Of a DNA stretch of 64,000 nt, positions 1 to 6,518 are shown one piece after another. Each line of letters opens with the position of its first letter. Positions within the stretch are counted from its first letter, which is position 1. The notes below the pieces were generated by a model. The model ran no database searches and was not told the origin of the DNA. It saw nothing but the letters and a program-made list of their open reading frames with translations. The position numbers were made by a program, and so were the translations under genes. The stretch comes from Gordoniibacillus chartarius (lineage in GTDB: Bacteria > Bacillota > Bacilli > Paenibacillales > NBRC-103111), in assembly GCF_042432825.1 (NCBI RefSeq), contig NZ_JBHLWN010000105.1:62001-126000 (forward strand). The letters are read 5' to 3'.

Positions 1-699
1 CCGTAAATAAGCTTGAACACCGGGGGCTTCTATGCTCTTGATGCCGACATTGTTCAGCGTAAGCCATACCGTCGGCAGCCAGTTTCTCTCATTGCGGGAA
101 AGACGCGCCTCGGGAATGCCGATCTCCAGCTGTGTGCCGGCGACGTCGGCCACTCTCGTCCTGCCCTGCGGGGTAACGAACGAATAATCGGCCGCAGTAA
201 CGATCTGGCTGAGCGGACGCTCGTAATTGACATAGTTCATATCCCACATGACGAACTTGAACGTAACGCCGGGGAACTGAAACGGCAGCGGGATGTCGGC
301 GGCATACGTGAAATCTTCATAAGCATGCGGTCCGATGCGGTTCTTCGATTTATCCTTGGCCAGCAGCTTGGCGTTCAGCTCCCCGCCGTCGGCGCTGAAT
401 ACCCTCATCCCATAATCCATGAAAAACATTTCCCGGTCGTCGTTGTTGTAAACGCGAACCTTGAACGTCAATTGCGTCGACGAAGCCCCGGGAATGATGT
501 ACATATTCCGCACCTCCGCCGTGCGGGCACCGTCCAGCTTGGCGATGCCGACGAGCGGCTCCGGCAGTACGGCCGCCGCTTCCGCCGCATGGGCCCGGCC
601 GGCGAACAAATTGCCGTCCGCCGCAAACGAGCCGGCGCAAAGCGTTGCTGCCAGAGCGGCGGACAACGTCAAGTTCAAATATTTTTTCATTGGGGTCAT
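1..699 (-). CDS. Secreted protein of unknown function, 3' end off the window
   Basis: The frame stays open from 699 to the left window edge (233 codons, no stop), so the C-terminus is missing. I chose the ATG at 699 because a GGGAGGA ribosome binding site (709-715) lies 9 bases upstream; the in-frame ATG at 690 would be 18 bases away. The N-terminus (MTPMKKYLNLTLSAALAATL) is a signal peptide: a Lys pair, a hydrophobic stretch to about residue 25, then alanine-rich sequence with AHAAEA near residues 36-41 as a likely cleavage site. The mature part looks like a soluble beta-rich domain and I do not recognise a family. It begins 20 bases after the MacB-like permease stop, so it is probably co-transcribed with that efflux set and acts outside the membrane. 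No catalytic motif was seen. Confidence 0.75.
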   Translation of the reverse strand, partial: MTPMKKYLNLTLSAALAATLCAGSFAADGNLFAGRAHAAEAAAVLPEPLVGIAKLDGARTAEVRNMYIIPGASSTQLTFKVRVYNNDDREMFFMDYGMRVFSADGGELNAKLLAKDKSKNRIGPHAYEDFTYAADIPLPFQFPGVTFKFVMWDMNYVNYERPLSQIVTAADYSFVTPQGRTRVADVAGTQLEIGIPEARLSRNERNWLPTVWLTLNNVGIKSIEAPGVQAYLR

Positions 700-719
700 T
701 GCTGTAAATCCTCCCGTCA

Positions 720-1928
720 CTATTCGTAGCGTAATGCATCGATCGGCTGCATCCGAGCCGCCTTGCGTGCGGGATATATGCCGAAGAATAAACCGACGCC
801 CGCGGAAAATCCGAAAGCCAGCACAATCGCGCCAATGGAAACGGAATAAGGCCAGCCGGAAACCAGCGCAAAAATATACGAAGCGAGCAATCCGAAGCCG
901 GCACCCGCCGTCCCCCCCAGCAAGCAGAGGAATACGGCCTCGACGAGAAACTGGCCCATAATCGTGCCGGGCGTTGCCCCTAGCGCCTTGCGGATGCCGA
1001 TCTCTCTCGTCCGCTCCGTTACGGAAACGAGCATAATGTTCATGACGCCGACACCGCCGACAAAGAGCGAAATACCGGCAATAGACCCGATAATGACCTG
1101 TAAGATGCTGAATACCGACGATACGTTTTGCTCCACTTCCGCAGCGGTTTGCGTAGAGTACGTTTTGTCCGTCGTATTGTGACGCTTGGCGACCGTTTTC
1201 TTGACATCGGTCATAATCTTTTGCAAAGCTTCCTCTTCCTTCGTGTCGGCTTTCACATAAAGCGCCGAGAAGGTAACCGTCCCGTTATCGTTGGAACGCG
1301 GCAGCACGTAAATCGACATATATGCCTGGTACTCCGTCTTCACCGGAGGACTGAACAAGTTGCGCTCCGTCTTCGTAACGCCGATAATCTGATACAAGCT
1401 GCTCCCGATCGTCAGCTTCGCGCCGATCGCCGCCTGCGGCGAGCCGAAGACAAGGTTGGCGTAATCGGATTCGACGACGATGACCTTCTGCCGGGACCGT
1501 TCTTCCGCGGAGCTGAAAAACCGTCCGGCCAGCATCGTCATCTTCTCAATCTTGGACAGCTCGTTCGTCGTCCCCGAAATGATCAGCGATTTCGTCTCCC
1601 GCGAGCGCTCGGTTTTGGCATCGGCCAAAATCGTCAGCGTCCCGGTCGCCATTTCGACGCGGGGCACCTTGCGCACCTGCTCCAGATCGCCCATGTCGGG
1701 CGCAATATTATACTGCACATCCGTCCCGCTGCTCGGCAGCAGCGTAAAGAATCCGTCGCCGTACTTGGAAATGCTGGACACGACCGACGTCTTGCCGGCT
1801 TCACCGATGGATACGATCGTGACGACCGCAGTGACGCCGACGACGATGCCGATCATCGTCAGAAACGCCCGCATTTTGTTGGCGACGAGCGCTTCCATGG
1901 AGAGCATAATATTTTCCATCAAATTCAT
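720..1928 (-). CDS. MacB-like ABC transporter permease
   Basis: This 402-residue protein is the membrane subunit of a MacB/FtsX-type efflux ABC transporter. Residues 15-45 form the first membrane segment and start of the MacB core (MRAFLTMIGIVVGVTAVV). A long extracytoplasmic domain fills about residues 45-270. Three membrane segments and the FtsX permease domain follow, including TERTREIGIRKALGATPG near residue 310. Length and order are typical for the family, which couples the ATPase to an extracellular adaptor instead of carrying its own ATPase. Its start overlaps the ATPase stop by 4 bp (ATGA), indicating translational coupling. The ribosome binding site is weak, which fits coupled translation. 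The cargo is not shown by sequence; position next to the lipopeptide genes suggests export or self-protection. Confidence 0.9.
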   Translation of the reverse strand: MNLMENIMLSMEALVANKMRAFLTMIGIVVGVTAVVTIVSIGEAGKTSVVSSISKYGDGFFTLLPSSGTDVQYNIAPDMGDLEQVRKVPRVEMATGTLTILADAKTERSRETKSLIISGTTNELSKIEKMTMLAGRFFSSAEERSRQKVIVVESDYANLVFGSPQAAIGAKLTIGSSLYQIIGVTKTERNLFSPPVKTEYQAYMSIYVLPRSNDNGTVTFSALYVKADTKEEEALQKIMTDVKKTVAKRHNTTDKTYSTQTAAEVEQNVSSVFSILQVIIGSIAGISLFVGGVGVMNIMLVSVTERTREIGIRKALGATPGTIMGQFLVEAVFLCLLGGTAGAGFGLLASYIFALVSGWPYSVSIGAIVLAFGFSAGVGLFFGIYPARKAARMQPIDALRYE

Positions 1929-2617
1929 ACGGACACCCGCCTGTCGTTCGCGCGGTCCTCGAGAAGCCGCCCGTCGCCGAAGCGAAGGATGCGCTTCGTT
2001 TGCTCCGCGATATCGGGCTCGTGCGTGACAAGAATGACCGTCACCCCTTCGTCATTCAGCTGGCTGAACAACGCCATGATCTCATGGGACGTCTTCGTAT
2101 CCAGATTGCCCGTCGGCTCGTCCGCCAGCAGGATCGACGGCTGCATCGACAAGGCGCGGGCGATCGCGACGCGCTGCCGCTGGCCGCCTGAAAGCTCGCT
2201 CGGCTTGTGCGTCAGCCGTGTGCCGAGACCGACCTTCTCGAGCAGCTCCTTCGCCCGCTTGATACGGGACGTCTTGTCGATGCCGCCGTATACCATCGGC
2301 AGCTCCACATTGCGCAGTATCGTTTGGCGCGAGAGCAAGTAGAAGTTCTGGAACACGAAGCCGATCTTGCGGTTGCGCACGAGCGCCAGCTGGCGCTCGG
2401 ACAGCGACTGCACCTGCTGGCCGTCCAATTCGTATACGCCGTGCGTCGGGGTATCCAGACAGCCGAGAATGTTCATCAGCGTAGACTTGCCGGAGCCGGA
2501 GGAACCGATAATAGCGACGAACTCGCCTTCGGCGATGTGCAAATCGACGGTTTTTAGCGCATGGACTTCGGTTTCGCCCATACGATAAATTTTTTGAATA
2601 CCGCTAAGCGTAATCAT
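1925..2617 (-). CDS. MacB/LolD-family ABC transporter ATPase
   Basis: This 230-residue cytoplasmic ATPase has all nucleotide-binding motifs: Walker A GSSGSGKST (about residues 38-46), signature LSGGQRQRVAIARAL (about 142-156), Walker B ILLADEPTGNLD and a switch His in LVTHEP (about residue 200). It belongs to the LolD/MacB ATPase group, which pairs with FtsX-type permeases. It overlaps the adaptor gene upstream and the permease gene downstream by 4 bp each (ATGA), so the three subunits are translationally linked and should assemble as one efflux machine. Residues needed for ATP hydrolysis all appear intact. Confidence 0.93.
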   Translation of the reverse strand: MITLSGIQKIYRMGETEVHALKTVDLHIAEGEFVAIIGSSGSGKSTLMNILGCLDTPTHGVYELDGQQVQSLSERQLALVRNRKIGFVFQNFYLLSRQTILRNVELPMVYGGIDKTSRIKRAKELLEKVGLGTRLTHKPSELSGGQRQRVAIARALSMQPSILLADEPTGNLDTKTSHEIMALFSQLNDEGVTVILVTHEPDIAEQTKRILRFGDGRLLEDRANDRRVSV

Positions 2618-3687
2618 TGCACATTCACCTTAGCTTTGTCCTGGAGCTTGTCGCTCGCTTGAGCTACAATCCGGTCACCGGCGGAGACGCCGCTTTCGAT
2701 GGCGATCATGCTTTCATTTTCGCTGCCGGTCGTGACAGCCGTCTTCGCCAGCACTCCATCCTTAACGACGAATACATAGGAGCTTCCGGCTTCGGATAGA
2801 ACGGCTGCATGCGGCACGATCGGGCGAGGCGTGGCCGGCAGCGTCACCGCAATGGCCGCCGTAAAGCCCGGCTTCAGCTCGGCGGTCGCGTTCTCCGGCT
2901 TCACGGTCATTTCCACATAAGGCTCCTTGGAGGTTCCCGTCTGGGGGGTCTGGGCGATGGCTGCGAGACTCTGCACTTTTCCTTTAAATTGCTGCGAGAA
3001 GGCGTCTCCCGAGATGACCGTATCCATGCCGGCCTTGACCTTCCCTGCGTCGAGCTCGTTCAAATTCGCTTTAATCCGCAGCTTCTGCAAATCGACGATC
3101 GTTGCGACCGAAGCGCCGCCGGTGACCGTTTGTCCGACAGCGGCCTGCAGCTCGGTAATAACGCCCCCCGCCGCCGCCTTCACTTGAGCGAGCAGCAGCT
3201 TGGCGCGAATCGATTCGATCGTCAGCTGCTGGTTACGCTTCTTCAGCTCGTAGAGAGACCCGTCCGGCTGCTCGGCCTTCACGTTCGCCGAAGTTCCCTG
3301 CTCGAACCGGCTCTTCTTGAACTCGTCAAAATGCTGCTTGATTTCCTTGGTGCGCTCCTCCTCGATAATCCGCAGATTCGTCTCTTCCCGGGCCAGCTGC
3401 TCTTGAAGCTCTGTCGTATCCAGCTCCAGCAAAACTTGACCCGCCGCAACCGTATCGCCTTCACGCACAAACAGCTTCGTGATTTTGCCGGACATTTCGG
3501 TATAAGCCGTTGTCTCGCTCTCCGATTCGACTTTCCCGTTCACGTACAGCGTATCCGCGATCGTCCCCTGCTCGACGGTGACCGTCTCCAGGTTGCTCGC
3601 CTGTCCTTCCCCTCCCGACAACACGAAACCCAAGGCAATGACCGCTACGATCACTACGATCACGACGCCCCATATCGCTTTTTTCAA
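2614..3687 (-). CDS. MacA/HlyD-like efflux adaptor
   Basis: The 357-residue protein has one N-terminal membrane anchor (about residues 4-25) and the layout of a periplasmic-adaptor-type protein: a first half-lipoyl segment (GKITKLFVREGDTVAAGQV, about 68-86), a short charged helical hairpin (about 95-165), a second half-lipoyl segment (GGVITELQAAVGQTVTGG) and beta-barrel regions at the C-terminus. In Gram-positive bacteria such proteins act outside the membrane with a MacB-like permease. The start codon is TTG at 3687, with an AGGAGG site 8 bases upstream. It heads the three-gene efflux set and follows the SagB-like gene by 28 bases, so it is probably in the same transcript. Its substrate cannot be read from sequence. 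Confidence 0.88.
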   Translation of the reverse strand: MKKAIWGVVIVVIVAVIALGFVLSGGEGQASNLETVTVEQGTIADTLYVNGKVESESETTAYTEMSGKITKLFVREGDTVAAGQVLLELDTTELQEQLAREETNLRIIEEERTKEIKQHFDEFKKSRFEQGTSANVKAEQPDGSLYELKKRNQQLTIESIRAKLLLAQVKAAAGGVITELQAAVGQTVTGGASVATIVDLQKLRIKANLNELDAGKVKAGMDTVISGDAFSQQFKGKVQSLAAIAQTPQTGTSKEPYVEMTVKPENATAELKPGFTAAIAVTLPATPRPIVPHAAVLSEAGSSYVFVVKDGVLAKTAVTTGSENESMIAIESGVSAGDRIVAQASDKLQDKAKVNVQ

Positions 3688-3695
3688 AACGGAGT

Positions 3696-3701
3696 CCTCC
3701 T
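3696..3701 (-). promoter_or_regulatory. Ribosome binding site fixing the TTG start of the adaptor gene
   Basis: Read on the minus strand this is AGGAGG, 8 bases from the TTG at 3685-3687. No ATG in the frame is placed as well, so TTG is the likely start. Confidence 0.7.
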
Positions 3702-3715
3702 CAATATTGTGTCGA

Positions 3716-4501
3716 TTACCGGCTCGCGGTCAAAATCAAGCTGCTGGTGCACACTTCGGTGACGCCGTCGATACCCAGCAAGCTGTGAATTGCCCGGTCG
3801 TAAAAAACCGCTACGTGGGTTGCCGTCACCCCGTCCGATTGTTCCGCGCACAGCCGAAGCTGCTCCGTCATTCTGCCCGCTTCCAGAAAACAAACGCGAT
3901 AGCCCCTGTCTCCGAACAGCATTCCCGCCCGCTGCAGATTCGCCGTGCACAGCACTACTCCTGTCCATGCGCGGCTGTCTTCATGCCATTCTTCCGATGC
4001 GTATGGGGGCATATACCGGGTCAGCGGCTCCGCCGGATTCGATTGCAGCAGCTGCAGCTCAGCCTTGCACGTATGCAAATAAAACAAATAGTCCTGTCCG
4101 CTTCGTCCGCATTTGAACAAAAAGTACACTTCGAGCTGGTCCAGATGCTGGGGCGGAATTTGCAGCTCCTTGCCAATGGCAAGCGCATCGCCGGATGCGG
4201 CTCCGCCGCTTGAGCGCAAGCGGTGAAACTGGGCCAGCAAGCCGAGACATGGCTCCATTCCGGCCGGAACCGGAAATTCATCGGGATTGCGTGGCGTATG
4301 CAGCTTGATGGCGGGAACGGACACGAATTGCTTTACGGCCCGCAGCTCCAGCCCAAGCCGAGGCGTTTGCTTCTGCAGCGACGCCAGACGTGAACGGTGC
4401 ATCAAAAATTCATATTCGCCGAATACCGATTGGGCGTGAAATAAATAGGCCAATTGCTGCTGGTCCCGTCTCCAGCCGATGTGCGTCGTGTCGGAATGCA
4501 A
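3716..4501 (-). CDS. SagB-type FMN-dependent azoline dehydrogenase-like protein
   Basis: The 261-residue protein resembles the SagB/McbC branch of the nitroreductase family, FMN enzymes that oxidise thiazolines or oxazolines to azoles in TOMM biosynthesis. The strongest signal is the C-terminal half: FGDRGYRVCFLEAGRM (196-211) followed by DRAIHSLLGIDGVTEV (235-250), matching the family's GDRGYRYxxLEAGH and LLGIDG elements. An RSSGG at 97-100 fits the usual SGGALYP site, but the following residues are an insertion (about 101-120) where YPLE normally stands, so FMN binding may be altered. The His expected after LEAG is an Arg. The start is TTG with a strong SD. It follows the YcaO-like gene by 34 bp, giving a C-D-B type gene order. 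It could alternatively act on an NRPS-bound intermediate. Confidence 0.75.
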   Translation of the reverse strand: MHSDTTHIGWRRDQQQLAYLFHAQSVFGEYEFLMHRSRLASLQKQTPRLGLELRAVKQFVSVPAIKLHTPRNPDEFPVPAGMEPCLGLLAQFHRLRSSGGAASGDALAIGKELQIPPQHLDQLEVYFLFKCGRSGQDYLFYLHTCKAELQLLQSNPAEPLTRYMPPYASEEWHEDSRAWTGVVLCTANLQRAGMLFGDRGYRVCFLEAGRMTEQLRLCAEQSDGVTATHVAVFYDRAIHSLLGIDGVTEVCTSSLILTASR

Positions 4502-4505
4502 CGTA

Positions 4506-4515
4506 CTCCTCCCCC
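4506..4515 (-). promoter_or_regulatory. Strong ribosome binding site fixing the TTG start of the SagB-like gene
   Basis: The minus strand reads GGGGGAGGAG, with the GGAGG core 6 bases before the TTG at 4499-4501. This supports TTG as the initiator of the SagB-like protein. Confidence 0.75.
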
Positions 4516-4535
4516 TTTCGCAGCAGCCACTTCAA

Positions 4536-5825
4536 CTAGCCCCGCTTGACAGGCATGGACGACAAACGGTCGTTCGGCGTCCATTCGTTGCCGGCACTTA
4601 CAAGTCCGGCAGCCCCGAGCGCGATGACTTTAACCGCACATAGTCCCAGCTTGCGGACATCTTCCGTGGTCACATCGACAACGACGACATCGACTTTGTG
4701 ATGCTTGAGGCTTTGCACGATCCGGTGCACACGGTCGGCCGTTTGTCCGACCAGCAGACGCTCGTCGACCGTAACCGGCAAGCGCTTCTCCGAAGCGATG
4801 GCAAATTCCGCTTCTTCCTTGGTCAGGATCGGCAATCCATGCTCTGTATGGACAGCCGTCAGGCACGACGCCGCTTCCAAAGAATAAATATGCTCCGGCT
4901 CCATACCCAGCAGCGCCGGCTTACAGCTCTTGTAATTACCGGCCAGCTGCAGCAAAGCTTCCGTTACCGACTGCTCTTCCGTCAGTCCCGCCCCTGCACC
5001 GGTAATAACCTGGCCGCGCCTGGTTATTAGTACGCTGAACGAAGCCGGAATGCCGGCATTCGTCGTCATCCGCATCACGTGTAATGCGAAGCGCTCCTTC
5101 TCCTGAAAAAGCCGGAACTGTCCCATAAGATCTGGGCAAGTATGCAGCTCGAGCTTCGGCGGGGACCATCGGTGAAACTGCATGATCGTATACGATTCGT
5201 TCTTAAGGACATCCAGCAGCCCGCGAAGCACCGCATGCTCCACCGTCGTATCGCAAGCGAGTCCCGTCGCCGCCGATCCGGATCGGACAGCGGCTTCCTT
5301 CCTTTCCGTCGGGATGTAAGACGGCCATACCGCCGAGGCCGGCACCCATACCGGCGCATGCGAGGTAAAGCTGATGCCGGGCACCCAGCGCAGCAAAGTC
5401 GATTCCGTAATGGGTTCGTCGGGCAAGCTGTCGTCCGCCGGTGCAAACGGTTCCTTCAGGAACCGCGGGATCCGGTCCGGACAAAGCGCTCCTTCGCCGA
5501 GGTCGCGCCTAGAAGCGAGCACGGTTCGTTCCAGCTGGACGTAAGCGGAGCAATAACGCGCCACAGCCTCCGAAACGGCGGCTTCCTCAGCCTGCTCCAT
5601 CGTCAGTCCGACGCTCCGCACGATGCGGGAGCATCTCCCGTTGTGCTCCGTCTGCCACGTACACGTGTCGGCCGAAACCGCAAACGATACGCATGCTGCC
5701 AGTCCGCCCTCGTCGGGCGGCAGCGACACAAGCCTGCCTACGATGCCGACGCGGGAACCGACGCAAAAATTGTACGGCGGCTGTAAAGACGGAGCTCCTC
5801 CATATTGAATGAGCGAACCTTGCAT
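4536..5825 (-). CDS. Divergent YcaO-domain protein (TOMM cyclodehydratase-like)
   Basis: YcaO proteins use ATP to activate a peptide amide and form azoline or related backbone changes. This 429-residue protein shows the family layout: SEAVARYC (85-92), RSGSAATGLACDTTVEHAVL (181-200, the usual SNGxAAG region) and DVTTEDVRKLGLCAVKVIALG (384-404). Several ATP-site positions look changed by eye: the usual ExxER in the helix after 200 reads DVLKN, and the usual EAxQxR helix reads QLAGNY (293-298). The C-terminus lacks the PxPxP tail typical of azoline-forming members. I start at ATG 5825, five bases after the preceding stop; an open frame reaches 5954, but that part only overlaps the upstream gene. 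It is flanked by E1-like and SagB-like genes, so a TOMM role is likely, but catalysis is uncertain. Confidence 0.72.
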   Translation of the reverse strand: MQGSLIQYGGAPSLQPPYNFCVGSRVGIVGRLVSLPPDEGGLAACVSFAVSADTCTWQTEHNGRCSRIVRSVGLTMEQAEEAAVSEAVARYCSAYVQLERTVLASRRDLGEGALCPDRIPRFLKEPFAPADDSLPDEPITESTLLRWVPGISFTSHAPVWVPASAVWPSYIPTERKEAAVRSGSAATGLACDTTVEHAVLRGLLDVLKNESYTIMQFHRWSPPKLELHTCPDLMGQFRLFQEKERFALHVMRMTTNAGIPASFSVLITRRGQVITGAGAGLTEEQSVTEALLQLAGNYKSCKPALLGMEPEHIYSLEAASCLTAVHTEHGLPILTKEEAEFAIASEKRLPVTVDERLLVGQTADRVHRIVQSLKHHKVDVVVVDVTTEDVRKLGLCAVKVIALGAAGLVSAGNEWTPNDRLSSMPVKRG

Positions 5826-5829
5826 AACG

Positions 5830-6399
5830 CTACCAAGCCACCTCTTTCCTCCATGCCTGCGGCAGCATAACGGCAGGTACGCCGCATGTCGGACACGTCG
5901 GTATTTTGTATACCGGCTGTACGTCTCCTTGCAGCCGGTATGCGTCGAATTCAAGCATATGCTGGTACGTTAGCGGCAAATCGCCGGTTTCCCGCCTTCT
6001 CAGCCATTTGAGGCATTCTTGCGCAATGACGTGCATTAGCAATGAATAGGCAAGCCCGTTCGCCGGCTGCACACCGGGCATATCATCCGCACCGTGCGAC
6101 TGCATCCGCAGCTTGACGCAGCGGTAGCAGCTCGTCTCTCCCGGAACGACGATCGGACCGATCCGGGCGCTGGCGCCGGAGCATTGAACGGGCAGCCAGG
6201 CCAGCTTCCGGGCAAAGGCGGCGTCGTTAAATACCGTTCCTTCCCGCTCGGCGTCGAACAGCACCGTAAGCTCCGTGCCCGGGGGAATATCCTCAGCCTT
6301 CTGCACGCAAACCAAATCGAGACCGGCCGTACGGACGGCTTGTACGAGTGCGGAATGAGGATTCCCGTCTGATGTAACTGCCACAATTGGACGATGCAA
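5830..6399 (-). CDS. Short E1-like TOMM cyclodehydratase partner protein
   Basis: The 189-residue protein resembles the C-terminal part of the TOMM C protein (E1-ubiquitin-activating-like), which binds the leader peptide and presents the substrate to YcaO. Visible features are GPIVVPGETSCYRC (81-94), the family's GPLVxPGxxxCxxC element, and a second CPTC at 169-172. The two CxxC pairs together should bind one zinc. The protein is about half the usual length for a full C protein, and the N-terminal leader-binding winged-helix domain is not evident. Start is TTG at 6399, with AAGGAGG 7 bases upstream. Its stop lies 5 bp before the YcaO-like start, so the two are probably co-translated and form one complex. 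Confidence 0.68.
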   Translation of the reverse strand: MHRPIVAVTSDGNPHSALVQAVRTAGLDLVCVQKAEDIPPGTELTVLFDAEREGTVFNDAAFARKLAWLPVQCSGASARIGPIVVPGETSCYRCVKLRMQSHGADDMPGVQPANGLAYSLLMHVIAQECLKWLRRRETGDLPLTYQHMLEFDAYRLQGDVQPVYKIPTCPTCGVPAVMLPQAWRKEVAW

Positions 6400-6406
6400 G
6401 TTGAAG

Positions 6407-6413
6407 CCTCCTT
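6407..6413 (-). promoter_or_regulatory. Ribosome binding site fixing the TTG start of the E1-like gene
   Basis: AAGGAGG on the minus strand, 7 bases from the TTG at 6397-6399. The spacing is ideal, which decides the start. Confidence 0.72.
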
Positions 6414-6446
6414 ATCACCTATAGAACACCAGCAATACCAAGCACT

Positions 6447-6475
6447 ACCATACCTTATGACCGGTGGTCTTTCAA
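6447..6475 (-). promoter_or_regulatory. Possible sigma-A promoter ahead of the TOMM-like genes
   Basis: On the minus strand, TTGAAA (6470-6475) and TATGGT (6447-6452) are separated by 17 bases. These match the TTGACA and TATAAT consensus at 5/6 and 4/6. The site lies in the 119-bp gap after the ABC exporter, about 48 bases before the TTG start at 6399, so it could drive the TOMM-like and efflux genes separately from the NRPS transcript. I saw no convincing terminator in the gap. This is a reading by eye. Confidence 0.4.
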
Positions 6476-6518
6476 TGCATCGAAGGTAAACGTTTCATGA
6501 ATCTTTTGTGAAATCCGG

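Noticed and set aside
5826..5954. N-terminal extension of the YcaO-like protein
   Set aside because: It lies wholly inside the E1-like gene in another frame and is Arg/Cys-rich, with no family match. ATG 5825 is preceded by the GAGGTGG site.
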